Origin: Thiomicrospira sp. WB1
GTDB taxonomy: Bacteria > Pseudomonadota > Gammaproteobacteria > Thiomicrospirales > Thiomicrospiraceae
Reading direction: 5' to 3'
Length of the DNA: 64,000 nt
Assembly (NCBI RefSeq): GCF_001507535.1
Contig: NZ_LQBN01000002.1
Coordinates: forward strand, 1-64,000
Part shown: positions 45,206-54,781 of the stretch, piece by piece
Layout of the letters: every line of letters starts with the position of its first letter
Position numbering within the stretch: position 1 is the stretch's first letter
Notes under the pieces: model-generated
Told to the model about the DNA's origin: nothing
Seen by the model: the letters and a program-made list of their open reading frames with translations, nothing else
Databases searched by the model: none
Position numbers and translations under genes: made by a program

Positions 45206-46798
45206 TCGCCCTACAATGTCTTTCTCGTGTTGCGACTCCTCGCTTAATCGTTCAATCAGCATGACCTGACGTTGCTGATAGTGCACGCGGTATGGAAAGT
45301 CGATTCGTTCGCGCTTGGTGGTTTGCATAAGCGCCAGCTCGCCGGGCTGGGGCTTGCGTTTAGGGGTGATGGCGTCGACGTAGAAGCTGAAGCTTGGGCG
45401 GTTAAAGCGCCAAAGCACCGCCGGTTTGTCCAGGGCCTTGGCGGTAAGGGCCGCCTGCTTGATCGGGCCCTGTTGAAGCTGAGCCGTCACCGGCGAGACC
45501 AACACCAAAAATGCCAGCATCACCAGCACTGCGGATCCGATTAGCCGTTGCACGTTGTTCAGGCGGCTTATTTGAATCCATAGCAGTAACACGGTGATCC
45601 CGCTCATCCAAGCGTACCAGTGGATCTCGTGGGCGGTCTGATCAAACTCTGCCAACACACTTTGGTAATAGATATGTTCTACCTGGCCAGACATGGCCAC
45701 CAGTAAGTTGGGCAGTCCCCATAAAAAGCCGAGCATAAGCCAACTCGGCCACAGGTGCCATCGGCTGTCGGACAAGGCGGTGTGAAACAGGGAAAGCCAG
45801 ATCATCAGGCCGGGCAGGCCATAATTGATGTAGTGGGGTAATTTGGTGCCGGAAAGACTGAAGAAAATCACCACCGTCAGCAACCAGATCAGGGCATATT
45901 GGCTAAGTGAGGCCGGTTGTCCCTTGCCACGCGCCTCCCAGGCCGGTTTTATCAAAGCCCAGAAAGGCACAAACGACAGCAATAGGACCGGCAAATAATA
46001 AAAAACGGACCCCTCATGTTCTTCCATGGCGCTGTCAAAACGCGATAGGTTATGCTGAAAGAAAAAACCGTCGATGAAGGCTTGCCCCATTTGCTGGTAT
46101 TGCAGCAGATACCAGGGCAGGGCGATGGCAAGCATGACGCCCCAGCCCGGTAGGAAGAAAATAGCGCGCCACCAGTCCTGCCAGCGGCGATTCCAGCCGA
46201 AAAAAATGAAAGAGATCAGAACTGGGAAAAAGACGGCAACAGGGCCTTTGGTCAGCAACCCGAGCCCCATCAAGGCGTAAATGCCGACTAGAACTGATGT
46301 GCGAGGACGAACGAAATACTCGTAGATGCCGAGCAAAGTCGAGGTTAAAAACAAGATCAGCAAGGCATCCGCCGTAGCGGCTTTGAAAATCAGGGCGATG
46401 TTCAGACTCAACCCGGTCATGGCTACGACCAGTAGTGCGGTTTGAGCGTCGCGATGACGGCGCATAAAAACAAACAGCACCAGCAGGGTGGTTGCGCCTG
46501 CCAGCGCCGACGGCAGACGCACGGCCCACTCATTTTGCCCGAACAGAGTAAGGCTGGCGGCCTGCAGCCAATGAATCAGAACGGGTTTGTCAAAACGGGG
46601 TTCGCCATTCAACCAGGTGGAAATATAATCCCCGCTTGCCAGCATTTCGCGTGTGGCTTCGGCAAAGGCGCCCTCATCCAGATCGAAAAGGGGGACGGCG
46701 CCCAGTTGAAAGAAGGTGCTCACGCCTAGGACCAGGAGTAACCACAGCCACTGTGATACCGACAAAGACGTTGTCTGGCTCTGAGCCTGGGTGCTCAT
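45155..46798 (-). CDS. GT39/ArnT-family membrane glycosyltransferase
   Basis: 547 aa. The catalytic acidic motif is in VPLFDLDEGAFAEATREMLASGD, with ISTWLNGEPRFDKPVLIHWLQA, as in ArnT/PMT proteins that use polyprenyl-phosphate sugars. About twelve transmembrane helices are expected, then a soluble C-terminal part. It probably transfers a sugar to lipid A or another envelope acceptor from an undecaprenyl donor made by the adjacent GT2 enzyme. It is the last gene of a three-gene minus-strand operon. Confidence 0.87.
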   Translation of the reverse strand: MSTQAQSQTTSLSVSQWLWLLLVLGVSTFFQLGAVPLFDLDEGAFAEATREMLASGDYISTWLNGEPRFDKPVLIHWLQAASLTLFGQNEWAVRLPSALAGATTLLVLFVFMRRHRDAQTALLVVAMTGLSLNIALIFKAATADALLILFLTSTLLGIYEYFVRPRTSVLVGIYALMGLGLLTKGPVAVFFPVLISFIFFGWNRRWQDWWRAIFFLPGWGVMLAIALPWYLLQYQQMGQAFIDGFFFQHNLSRFDSAMEEHEGSVFYYLPVLLLSFVPFWALIKPAWEARGKGQPASLSQYALIWLLTVVIFFSLSGTKLPHYINYGLPGLMIWLSLFHTALSDSRWHLWPSWLMLGFLWGLPNLLVAMSGQVEHIYYQSVLAEFDQTAHEIHWYAWMSGITVLLLWIQISRLNNVQRLIGSAVLVMLAFLVLVSPVTAQLQQGPIKQAALTAKALDKPAVLWRFNRPSFSFYVDAITPKRKPQPGELALMQTTKRERIDFPYRVHYQQRQVMLIERLSEESQHEKDIVGRSTPTSEQPPGQKNQNQ

Positions 46799-47815
46799 TC
46801 AGTCATCCTGACGCGATTGAATGGGTGTCTGCCAGCCTTCTTCCGCCGCAGGCGTTTCTGTGTCAGGCGTCATCACCGTATAAAACTTGCGATCCGAAGC
46901 CGAATAGTAGATGCGGGTGATCAGCTCGGCGAGCACGCCGGTCAGAATCAACTGAACGCCCAGGATCACCAGCATGACAGAGGTGATCAAAAGCGGCCGG
47001 TCGCCGATGTCTTCGCCCAACAGCTTCAGCACAAACAGGTAAAACAGTCCCATGCCGCCCAGTCCGCTGGAGACCAGGCCTGCCTGACCGAAAAAATGAC
47101 CGGGGCGCCCGCGAAAACGCATGTAGAAATACATAAACAATAAATCAATCACCACACGAAAAGTGCGTGAAAGCCCGTATTTGGACTCTCCATGAATGCG
47201 TGGATGATGGGTGACCACTTCTTCCTTGATGCGGTCCGGGTGGGTTTCGGTCGCCAGCCAGGCGGGTATGAAGCGGTGCATCTCGCCAAACAGGGTGATG
47301 GATTTGAGCACCTTGGCGCGAAATGCTTTGAGTGAACAGCCATAGTCGTTCAGGCGCACGCCGGTGATTTTACCAATCAACCGGTTGGCAATGCGCGAAG
47401 GGATCTTTCGCAGCCAGAGACCGTCTTTGCGGTTTTTGCGCCAGCCGGCAACCAGATCGAGGTCATCGTCAATCAGGCGGCGAACCATGCGCGGGATGTC
47501 AATCGGGTCATTCTGTAAATCGCCGTCCAGCGTGACAATGACGTTGCCACGTGCGGCATCAATGCCGGCCTGCATTGCAGCGGTCTGACCAAAATTGCGT
47601 TGCAGATGGATGGGGTGCACAAACGCGTGTTCGGTGGCGATAGCCTGTAAGCGCTCATAGGTCAGGTCGCGGGAACCGTCGTTGACCAGAATCAGCTCCC
47701 ACTGAGATTCAAACCCTTGCAAGGCGTCCATAACCTTGTCCACCAAGGGGTGAACATTGTCCTGCTCATTGTAGAGCGGGATTACAATGGATACGGTGGT
47801 CGCGGTGTCGGTCAT
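46799..47815 (-). CDS. GT2 polyprenyl-phosphate glycosyltransferase (DPM/ArnC-like)
   Basis: 338 aa. N-terminal GT-A domain: VSIVIPLYNEQDNVHPLV, VNDGSRDLTYE, TLDGDLQNDPIDIP (DxD-like), GWRKNRKDG. Two C-terminal membrane helices follow. It should load a sugar onto undecaprenyl phosphate for the GT39 enzyme. It overlaps the flippase-like gene by 4 bp (ATGA). The weak upstream GAGACA gives a modest ribosome site. Confidence 0.9.
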   Translation of the reverse strand: MTDTATTVSIVIPLYNEQDNVHPLVDKVMDALQGFESQWELILVNDGSRDLTYERLQAIATEHAFVHPIHLQRNFGQTAAMQAGIDAARGNVIVTLDGDLQNDPIDIPRMVRRLIDDDLDLVAGWRKNRKDGLWLRKIPSRIANRLIGKITGVRLNDYGCSLKAFRAKVLKSITLFGEMHRFIPAWLATETHPDRIKEEVVTHHPRIHGESKYGLSRTFRVVIDLLFMYFYMRFRGRPGHFFGQAGLVSSGLGGMGLFYLFVLKLLGEDIGDRPLLITSVMLVILGVQLILTGVLAELITRIYYSASDRKFYTVMTPDTETPAAEEGWQTPIQSRQDD

Positions 47816-48798
47816 AATGTGTGTCTCTTTTCGGTTGCGGGCAGCCATTGAGCCACCACCAGCCCCAGTGCACTGGCGCCTAAAATTAACAGATGAACAT
47901 TGACCGCGGCGGCCAATAACGCTTTCGGGTCGGCTTGTGCCCAGAGCAATGGCACCATCATGCCCGCTTCATAGGTGCCGAAACCAGCCAGGCCATGGAT
48001 GGGCAGTACGCTGGACAATTCGCCGCCAATGGCCGCTGCCATGGCCAGAGAGACCGGCAGCTCGGTCATTGCCTGAATGACCAGAATGAATAATACCAGC
48101 TTGCCTCCCCAGTTCAACCAGGTCAGTGCCCAAAGTTTGAAAAGCAAGGGCAGATGGTGGGGCAGCCCATCCAAAGCCTGATCGATGCGCTCGGACCGCT
48201 GGCGGTTCCATTGTTTCAAACGGCGCTTAAGACCAAATGTGAGCAATGGCATCGCGAGCACAAACCCCATCAGTGGCGCCAGGGCCCAGTGCGGCCAAAT
48301 CACCCAGACCAAGCCTAGTCCAAGCATGACCAGTGTATGCAGATCCATCAGTCTCAACCACAACAGGCTGGCCAGGGAGCGACTGTAGCCGATGCCAAAA
48401 TAACGTTTAACCAGTAACGGGTAGCTCAATTCCCCTGAACGCATGGGCAGAAAATTGTTCCAGGCCGTGTGATTAAGCACCAGTTTGTCACAGCCGAGCC
48501 GGGTCACGGGCCCTTGATGACGAAAATAATAAAAGATGCGCAGCGCCCGAAAATGGTAACTGAGCAAAAGCAGGCCCACCACGCTGATAATTTCCAGCTC
48601 GCTCAGCATCTGCCAGGCCTGCCACAGGCGTGACCAGCCGAGCCAGTGGTGAATCACTGCCACCACCGCGATTAAAAAGACAGCCGACAGCGTCCATTTC
48701 AGCCAACCGGGCCGAGGAAATTTACGCTCGTTTGAGAGGGAAGACGATTGGATGGCTTGCTCCTTTTTGGGTCTCGGTGTCAGTAATGGGGTTGTCAC
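47812..48798 (-). CDS. Lysylphosphatidylglycerol synthetase-like (TIGR00374/UPF0104) integral membrane protein
   Basis: About 328 aa with six to eight membrane helices. SYHFRALRIFYYFRHQG, NHTAWNNFLPMRSGELSYPLLVKR and GLAGFGTYEAGMMVPL match the UPF0104/'flippase-like' family. It may move or help polyprenyl-linked sugars across the membrane in concert with the two downstream glycosyltransferases, by inference. The start is uncertain: GTG 48798 is proposed; no ATG lies nearby, and an AAGGAG further in precedes only an ATC codon. Confidence 0.75.
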   Translation of the reverse strand: MTTPLLTPRPKKEQAIQSSSLSNERKFPRPGWLKWTLSAVFLIAVVAVIHHWLGWSRLWQAWQMLSELEIISVVGLLLLSYHFRALRIFYYFRHQGPVTRLGCDKLVLNHTAWNNFLPMRSGELSYPLLVKRYFGIGYSRSLASLLWLRLMDLHTLVMLGLGLVWVIWPHWALAPLMGFVLAMPLLTFGLKRRLKQWNRQRSERIDQALDGLPHHLPLLFKLWALTWLNWGGKLVLFILVIQAMTELPVSLAMAAAIGGELSSVLPIHGLAGFGTYEAGMMVPLLWAQADPKALLAAAVNVHLLILGASALGLVVAQWLPATEKRHTL

Positions 48799-48874
48799 GG
48801 CGGTTTGGTTCAGAGGTTTATCATAGCCTGAAAGCGAAGTGAAAAGGTTCGTCTGTGGCGAAGGTGGCGTGAAC

Positions 48875-49819
48875 TCATGGTGAGCACACCAGTGTTTTAT
48901 AGGGTTCGCCAGCCTCTTCTCGGACCAGTTTCGGCACAAGGTAACCGGGCAGTCGCTGTCGCAATTGATCAAAAATGAACCAGGCCTGCCGGTCGGGCAG
49001 GTCAAAATGCGCCGCGCCCGCCACCTTGTCAAGCTGGTGGCAATAGTAGGGCAAAACGCCCTGGGAAAACAGGCGCCGACTCAAGTCCGCCAGAATGTCT
49101 GCCGAGTCATTGATGCCTTTGAGCAGCACGGTTTGATTCAGCAGGGTGACACCGGCTGATTGGAGCCGTTGAAACAGCGCATGGGTTTCATCGCTCAGTT
49201 CGTGCGCATGGTTGCAGTGGCTCACTAGGACGATGGACAAAGGCAGTTGCTGCAAGCGTTCAATCAGTTGCGAGGCGATGCGTTGGGGCGCGACCACCGG
49301 TGTGCGCGAGTGTATTCGCAGTGTGGTTAAGTGGGGGAGCGCTTCAATGGCATCCAACAGGTCACACAGCGCGCCGGTACTCAAACTCAATGGGTCGCCG
49401 CCGCTTAAAATCAGTTCTTCAATGTCCGGCCGGTCCTGCAGATGTACCAGAGCTGACTGCCAGTGGGTCTGGCGTGCCTCCTCATAAGGGTAGTGGCGGC
49501 GAAAGCAGTAACGGCAATGGATGTCGCACTTGGGGCTGGCAATCAATAGCGCCCGCCCGGCGTATTTCTGGATCAGCGCCGGTTGCAGACTGGCCTTGGC
49601 ATCACCGACCGGATCGGCCTCATAGCCGTCAACGTCTAGGCTTTCTTCGGCCAACGGCAGCACCTGGCGCAATAAAGGGTCCTGCCAGTCGCCCGGTTGC
49701 ATTTGCGCCTGAAAATGCGCGGGGATGCGAACCGGAAACGCCGACTCGACATCCAGCTCGGGGGCGTCGCTGGCGTTGGGGTCCAGCGCCAGCGATGCGA
49801 GCAAGCGCTCCAGCGTCAC
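48875..49819 (-). CDS. epmB: EF-P lysine 2,3-aminomutase EpmB (radical SAM)
   Basis: About 314 aa. The radical SAM cluster motif is CDIHCRYCFRRHYPY; other marks are ILSGGDPLSLS, IHSRTPVV and LLNQTVLLKGIND, with PYYCHQLDKVAGAAHF. It isomerises lysine to beta-lysine for EF-P. The N terminus is unclear: GTG 49819 is used, while TTG 49900 would give about 341 aa, nearer E. coli length. It is divergent from efp. Confidence 0.93.
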   Translation of the reverse strand: MTLERLLASLALDPNASDAPELDVESAFPVRIPAHFQAQMQPGDWQDPLLRQVLPLAEESLDVDGYEADPVGDAKASLQPALIQKYAGRALLIASPKCDIHCRYCFRRHYPYEEARQTHWQSALVHLQDRPDIEELILSGGDPLSLSTGALCDLLDAIEALPHLTTLRIHSRTPVVAPQRIASQLIERLQQLPLSIVLVSHCNHAHELSDETHALFQRLQSAGVTLLNQTVLLKGINDSADILADLSRRLFSQGVLPYYCHQLDKVAGAAHFDLPDRQAWFIFDQLRQRLPGYLVPKLVREEAGEPYKTLVCSP

Positions 49820-49978
49820 ACTTTGGCGTTTGGGCGGATAAATAGCAGTCTCCCGGGAAACTCGAACATGATCAAGGGTTTGATGTAAAATACCGCACAA
49901 TTTTAACTGAATCGGCGCTTTTTCGCAGCGGTTTGCGCACCGTTGTGTCAAGCGGACAAACGCGAAGAGGAATCCAAT

Positions 49979-50548
49979 ATGGCAACAGTCAGTACCAATG
50001 AATTCAAAGGTGGCCTCAAATTTCTGATGGACGGTCAGCCTTGTAACATCATCGAAAATGAGCTGGTCAAGCCGGGCAAAGGCCAGGCGTTCAACCGGGT
50101 CAAGTTTCGCAACCTGATCACTGGCAAGGTGCTGGAAAAAACCTTTAAATCCGGTGAAAAAGTGGAAGCCGCCGATGTCATGGAAGTCGATCTTCAGTAT
50201 CTGTACAACGATGGGGAATTCTGGCATTTTATGGACCCGGGCAGCTTTGAGCAGTATCAGGCCAGCGCCGCGGCCGTGGCTGATATGGACAAATGGCTGG
50301 TGGAACAGGACATGTGCACCGTCACGCTCTGGAACGACGACCCGATTTCGGTGACGCCACCGACTCAGGTCACTCTGGAAGTGGTGGAAACCGATCCCGG
50401 TTTGAAAGGCGACACCGCCGGTACCGGCGGCAAGCCCGCGACCCTGTCTACCGGTGCCGTGGTGCAGGTGCCTTTGTTTGTGCAGATTGGCGAAAAACTG
50501 ATCTGTAATACACAGACCGGTGAATATGTGTCACGTGCCAAAGACTGA
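49979..50548 (+). CDS. efp: Translation elongation factor P
   Basis: 189 aa. The KOW N domain has the modification site [18 protein letters not shown], with Lys34 the site of beta-lysylation, then two OB domains. It relieves ribosome stalling at polyproline. AGAGG precedes ATG 49979. Both modifying enzymes flank it, which supports the call. Confidence 0.97.
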   Translation: MATVSTNEFKGGLKFLMDGQPCNIIENELVKPGKGQAFNRVKFRNLITGKVLEKTFKSGEKVEAADVMEVDLQYLYNDGEFWHFMDPGSFEQYQASAAAVADMDKWLVEQDMCTVTLWNDDPISVTPPTQVTLEVVETDPGLKGDTAGTGGKPATLSTGAVVQVPLFVQIGEKLICNTQTGEYVSRAKD

Positions 50549-51548
50549 GCCAGCCGTCGATTGGCGGCCCAGCGCCGATCTGGCCGTGCTGAAAAAACGC
50601 TCGCAATGCCTGGCGCATCTGCGGGCGTTTTTTTATGAGCGCGATCTGCTCGAAGTCGACACGCCCATGCTTTCGGAGGCAGCCACTCCGGACGTGCATC
50701 TGGACTCCCTTAAAGTGGCGGTAAACGTGCCCGGTCAGGCAGATTCGCAGATCCGATATCTGCACACCTCGCCCGAATACCCCTTGAAGCGTCTGCTTTG
50801 TGCCGGTTCGGGGGACCTGTTCTATTTGGGGAAAGTGTTTCGCGACGGTGACCTGGGGCGTCGCCATCAAATCGAGTTCACCCTGTTGGAGTGGTATCGA
50901 CTGGGCTTTGACCTGTATCAAATGCAGCAGGAAACCGCACACGTGATTGAAGGCACGCTGGCACTGCTGGGACGGCCATTGGCCCAGCCGATGGAGTCGA
51001 TTCGCTGGGAAGAAGCGTTTGCTCGCTATGCAGGCATTGACGACCCCCTGTCTGCGAATGCCGAAACTTACCAGGCCTGCCTGGCGACAAAAGGGGCGGC
51101 ACCGGTCACCGGGTTGAGTGAGGACGAGACCGATCTCTGGGCGCAACTGGTGTTCACCGAGGTGATTGAACCACAGCTGGGGCATGACCGGGTGACCTGT
51201 GTGACCCATTACCCGCTGGATCAGGCATCATTGGCGCAACAAGACCCACAGGATGAGCGCTGGGCGCTGCGTTTTGAAGCCTATGTGGCTGGTGAAGAGC
51301 TGGCCAATGGCTACCAGGAATTGCAATCCCCCGCTGAGCATCGTCATCGTTTTGAGCGGGAACGGCAAGCGCGCCAGCAGCTGGGCAAACCGGTTGTGCC
51401 GCTGGACCAGCGTCTGCTGGAGGCCTTGGAACAAGGTGGATTGCCCGATTGTGCTGGCGTGGCACTCGGGGTGGACCGTTTGATCGCACTGGGATTAAGT
51501 GCCAAGTCGATTAGCGCGGTGATGCCGTTTGGGTTTGAACGCGCCTGA
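50526..51548 (+). CDS. epmA: EF-P--(R)-beta-lysine ligase EpmA
   Basis: 340 aa class II lysyl-tRNA synthetase-like catalytic domain without the anticodon-binding domain. Motif 2 region reads [23 protein letters not shown]; motif 3 reads [14 protein letters not shown]. It attaches beta-lysine to Lys34 of EF-P. ATG 50526 lies within the efp 3' end; GTG 50520 and GTG 50535 are other options. Confidence 0.94.
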   Translation: MCHVPKTEPAVDWRPSADLAVLKKRSQCLAHLRAFFYERDLLEVDTPMLSEAATPDVHLDSLKVAVNVPGQADSQIRYLHTSPEYPLKRLLCAGSGDLFYLGKVFRDGDLGRRHQIEFTLLEWYRLGFDLYQMQQETAHVIEGTLALLGRPLAQPMESIRWEEAFARYAGIDDPLSANAETYQACLATKGAAPVTGLSEDETDLWAQLVFTEVIEPQLGHDRVTCVTHYPLDQASLAQQDPQDERWALRFEAYVAGEELANGYQELQSPAEHRHRFERERQARQQLGKPVVPLDQRLLEALEQGGLPDCAGVALGVDRLIALGLSAKSISAVMPFGFERA

Positions 51549-51680
51549 TTTAACTTCATGATCATCGCAGGTCAGGGGCTTGACGGGCAGGGTATAATAC
51601 GGTTAGTACACTTAACCCCAGGTGTAATGATGTCGCTCAGGCGAGTCATGACGCTGATTATTTCGATTCAGGAGACAGCC

Positions 51681-52322
51681 ATGTCCGATCTGCCGATCAC
51701 ACAACGTTCTGTGATGACCCTTTTTTCCGATTCCAAAAGCCCCAGTTCGCACCGCGTGCGTCTGATGGCCAAGGAAAAAGACATTCCGATGGAAATCGTT
51801 GAGGTGGACACCTCGGAGGGCATGCCCGAAGACCTGGTGGAGCTGAACCCCTACGGAACCCTGCCCACCCTGGTTGATCGTGATCTGGTGTTGTATGACC
51901 CGCAGGTCATCATCGAATATCTGGATGAGCGTTTCCCGCACCCGCCGTTGCTGTCAGTGGACCCGATTTCCAAGGCGCGGTCTCGTCAGATGCTGCGTCA
52001 AATCGAAGTGGAGTGGTACTCGCTTGCCGACACCATTACCCAGTCGGATGACGAAAAAGCGGTCAAAACCGCTCGTCGTGATCTACAGGAACGCTTGATC
52101 CAGATGATTCCGGTATTTGAACACCAGCCTTATTTTATGAACGACGAATATTCGCTGGTGGATGTGAGTCTGGCGGTGCTGATGTGGCGACTGCCGTATC
52201 TGGGCATTGAACTGCCCAAGTCCGCCAAGCCGGTCAAGGATTACGCCGAAAAAGTGCTCGCCAGAGAAGTCTTTCCAGAAAGTCTGTCGGACGACGAGCT
52301 GGACATGCGAGACGTCATTTAA
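51681..52322 (+). CDS. sspA: Stringent starvation protein A
   Basis: 213 aa. GST-fold: MTLFSDSKSPSSHRVRLMAKEK, ELNPYGTLPTLVDRDLVLYDPQVIIEYLDERFPHPPL. SspA binds RNA polymerase and has no catalytic Ser/Cys as in GSTs. AGGAGA precedes ATG 51681. Forms a pair with sspB 8 bp downstream. Confidence 0.94.
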   Translation: MSDLPITQRSVMTLFSDSKSPSSHRVRLMAKEKDIPMEIVEVDTSEGMPEDLVELNPYGTLPTLVDRDLVLYDPQVIIEYLDERFPHPPLLSVDPISKARSRQMLRQIEVEWYSLADTITQSDDEKAVKTARRDLQERLIQMIPVFEHQPYFMNDEYSLVDVSLAVLMWRLPYLGIELPKSAKPVKDYAEKVLAREVFPESLSDDELDMRDVI

Positions 52323-52330
52323 GGAGCCGT

Positions 52331-52741
52331 ATGATTTCAAATCGCCCCTATCTGATTCGAGCTCTGTTCGAATGGATTGTCGACAATGAGTGGACCCCGC
52401 ATTTGCAGGTCGATGCCAATTACCCCTGGATCGAAGTGCCGCAGGAGTTCGCCAAGGACGGCATGATTGTGCTCAATGTTCACCCGGATGCGGTGCGGGC
52501 GCTGGAAATCACCAACGATGAAATTCGCTTCAAGGCGCGTTTCAGCGGCATTGAGCGCAAGTTGCATTTTCCGCCTGAAGCGGTTCTGGCGATTTTTGCG
52601 CGTGAAAACGGCCAGGGTATGCCGTTTCCTCCCGAGCCTTATCCCGACGAGGACGCCGGTTCGGACGACGGCACGCGCACGGATTCGCAAACCAAGTCAG
52701 ATAAACCGAAAAAACGCAGCCACCTCAGCGTGGTGAAGTAA
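52331..52741 (+). CDS. sspB: ClpXP protease specificity-enhancing factor SspB
   Basis: 136 aa. LIRALFEWIVDNEWTPHLQVDA and VNVHPDAVRALEITNDEIRFKARFSG form the ssrA-binding domain. After an acidic linker (YPDEDAGSDDGTRTD) the C-terminal peptide RSHLSVVK docks on ClpX. It delivers ssrA-tagged proteins to ClpXP. AAGGAG precedes ATG 52331. Confidence 0.95.
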   Translation: MISNRPYLIRALFEWIVDNEWTPHLQVDANYPWIEVPQEFAKDGMIVLNVHPDAVRALEITNDEIRFKARFSGIERKLHFPPEAVLAIFARENGQGMPFPPEPYPDEDAGSDDGTRTDSQTKSDKPKKRSHLSVVK

Positions 52742-52761
52742 CGTTCAAATGTTGTCTGACC

Positions 52762-52787
52762 AAAAGCCGCTTTTGCGGCTTTTTTTA
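52762..52787 (+). terminator. Rho-independent terminator after sspB
   Basis: AAAAGCCGC / GCGGCTTTT with a four-base loop, followed by T residues on both strands. It likely serves sspAB and the convergent mvaD gene. Confidence 0.92.
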
Positions 52788-52799
52788 TTTGGGTGGCGG

Positions 52800-53834
52800 T
52801 CAGGCTCTGGCAAACGGCCGCAGAATGGTCAGGTTGCCAAAGGCTTGCTCGACCGCGGGCCTGTCTTGTTCTTCAAACAATAACTTCAAGTTCGGGCCGG
52901 CGTCCATGGTGAAGTACACCCCCACACCGTCGGCCCGAAGTTGCCAGACGGTTTGCATCGCCGCAACGCTTTGCGGCTGCCAGTAGAGAATCGGCGGCCA
53001 GGTGGCAATCATGGTGGCATGCATGCTCAGGGCATTGTGTTCGGCGGTTTTGCCAAGGGTGGCGAAGTCCTGGGTTTCGAGTGCCAGTTGCAGCGTCGAC
53101 AGGGCCTTTTGTGCCTGTTTTGGCCAGGCCTGGTATAAATCACAGTCCGAGACGGTCTGTTGCATGCCCGCGGTGGAACCGATTGATTTTTGAGACGTAT
53201 CGACTTCCACCAGCCCCACACACAGAGATGGCCAGACCTGCGGTAACGCCGTGGCATAACTGTCGAGGCCATCGGCACGTAATCCCTGATGCCAGATGGC
53301 AAAGCCATCATAAAGTGATCGGCTGGCGCTGCCGCTGCCAAGCCGCGCCAGCAACGAGCACTTCTCCTGCGACAGTTCCCAGCCAAATGCCTGGTTCATC
53401 ACCTTGACCAAGGCGGCAAACCCGGACGCGGAGGAGGCCAGTCCGGCTGCGGTGGGCACCTGGTTGTGGGTGTCGATGTCAAACCGTCCCTGATCCGCAG
53501 CCGGAAACAGAGCCAGAAAGGCCGCCAGTCGCTGAAACACCGGGTCTTCCGGAGAAATGGGGGTGCCATTTAAAGTGAGCCGCTGCAAGCCGGTGACATC
53601 GCTGTCCGGGCGCCAGAGCAGGCGGGTGGTGGTGCCAAACCCGGGCAAGCTTATTGACAGGCTGCTGTTGACGGGCAGATTCAGTACCGGGTCGCGTTTG
53701 CCCCAGTATTTGCACAGAGCGATGTTGACGGGCGCGTCAGCTTCGCCTTCGGCGGGTTGGCTGAGCCCAAGTGTCTGGGCCTGATTGAGCACCTGGCGGA
53801 CGAATTGTTTGCGTGGGTCCGGTGTGGCGGTCAT
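52800..53834 (-). CDS. mvaD: Diphosphomevalonate decarboxylase
   Basis: 344 aa. PVNIALCKYWGKRDPVLNLPVNSSLSISL is the MvaD N terminus; other marks are PTAAGLASSASGFAAL (GHMP P-loop) and GSGSASRSLYDGF. It makes isopentenyl diphosphate from mevalonate 5-diphosphate. ATG 53834 overlaps the preceding gene by 4 bp; GGAGAG lies upstream. An 11/12 copy of the palindrome lies at 53123. Confidence 0.95.
   Translation of the reverse strand: MTATPDPRKQFVRQVLNQAQTLGLSQPAEGEADAPVNIALCKYWGKRDPVLNLPVNSSLSISLPGFGTTTRLLWRPDSDVTGLQRLTLNGTPISPEDPVFQRLAAFLALFPAADQGRFDIDTHNQVPTAAGLASSASGFAALVKVMNQAFGWELSQEKCSLLARLGSGSASRSLYDGFAIWHQGLRADGLDSYATALPQVWPSLCVGLVEVDTSQKSIGSTAGMQQTVSDCDLYQAWPKQAQKALSTLQLALETQDFATLGKTAEHNALSMHATMIATWPPILYWQPQSVAAMQTVWQLRADGVGVYFTMDAGPNLKLLFEEQDRPAVEQAFGNLTILRPFARA
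53123..53134. repeat. Near copy (11/12) of the palindrome, GCCAGGCCTGGT
   Basis: In mvaD, encoding Gln-Ala-Trp. A second such near copy is at 55095-55106 in the first GHMP kinase gene, and ACCAGGCCTGGG is at 36373-36384. Confidence 0.75.
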
Positions 53835-54781
53835 GGTAAAAGCTCTCCGTTTTCGGCCGGTTTGATCTGTACGCCCTGTTCGCTCAGTGGCCAGACAGGG
53901 TCGCCGGTGGTTTGGGCGTGTTTACTTAGCCCGATGCCGAGTACGCAGTCGCCCAGTCCTGAGCCGGAAATCTTAGAGGCCGGCCAACGTTGTTGCAAGT
54001 CCCAGACCAGTTCGCTCAGGCGGGCATCGCTGACGCCCAGTGCATGCATTAAGCCCTGATAATGACGCACCAGTCGAAAAAAATCATCCAGACGGTCTTG
54101 AGTCAGGGCTTCAAAGGCGGCCTGCGTGGCCTGGCCCATCTGCTGATAGAGCCCATCCTGAACGGGGCGCAAAGCGGCCCATTGCGCGTCAACCCACTCC
54201 AGAACCTCCGCTGTGGGGGTTTTATAACCACTGTAGGCCAGCGTCAGTGCCAGCGGGGCGGAAACGCGTTCGATCTTTGGGGGTGTTCCCGGCATGAATT
54301 TGACCAACCCGCCGCTGAGACTGGCGGCCAGGTCGGCACCGGAGCCACGCCCTTGCAGTTGATGAATCAGGGTCAGCCCCGTTTGAAACAAGGATTCGGT
54401 GTCGGTGGGGCCCCGGGTCAGCCAGGCCAGGCCACTGACCAGTGCCGCCACCAGGGCGGCGGAGCTACCCAAACCCTGAGTGGGGTCGATGTCGCTGTCA
54501 ATGCTGAGGGTCCAGCCCGAATGCTCGAGCGCCGGACGCTGGCTCAGCAATGCGGTGATCACCCATTTCAGTTCCGGGCATTGGGCGACGCTCAGAGTGT
54601 GCCAGCGACTGGTCAGATTTCCCAGTGCTGATTCAATGCGCAACTGATCGTCCGCGCGGCTTTGCCAATGAATGCGAAGGCGCGGTGTCAGCGCTGCAAC
54701 CAGTGCCGGGTGACCCTGTACCACCGCGTGTTCGCCTAAGATCATGGTGCTGGCCGGCGCGCTGGTTTCCAGTGAAATCAT
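53831..54781 (-). CDS. GHMP kinase, mevalonate kinase-like (second copy; candidate phosphomevalonate kinase)
   Basis: 316 aa. APASTMILGEHAVVQGHPAL, GLGSSAALVAAL (P-loop) and the C-terminal KISGSGLGDCVLGIGL are GHMP motifs. GEHAVV points to the mevalonate-kinase group, yet the neighbouring gene has the same mark. The pathway needs a phosphomevalonate kinase, and this could be it. AAAGGAG precedes ATG 54781, which overlaps the upstream gene by 4 bp. Confidence 0.8.
   Translation of the reverse strand: MISLETSAPASTMILGEHAVVQGHPALVAALTPRLRIHWQSRADDQLRIESALGNLTSRWHTLSVAQCPELKWVITALLSQRPALEHSGWTLSIDSDIDPTQGLGSSAALVAALVSGLAWLTRGPTDTESLFQTGLTLIHQLQGRGSGADLAASLSGGLVKFMPGTPPKIERVSAPLALTLAYSGYKTPTAEVLEWVDAQWAALRPVQDGLYQQMGQATQAAFEALTQDRLDDFFRLVRHYQGLMHALGVSDARLSELVWDLQQRWPASKISGSGLGDCVLGIGLSKHAQTTGDPVWPLSEQGVQIKPAENGELLP

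Noticed and set aside
48741-48775. AAGGAG followed by an ATC codon as start of the UPF0104 gene
   Set aside because: ATC starts are very rare; GTG 48798 is the simpler choice, though neither is well supported.
49820-49900. Extended N terminus of epmB from TTG 49900
   Set aside because: It would bring the length close to E. coli EpmB, but the extra residues do not resemble the EpmB N terminus and no ribosome site is present. Kept as an alternative only.
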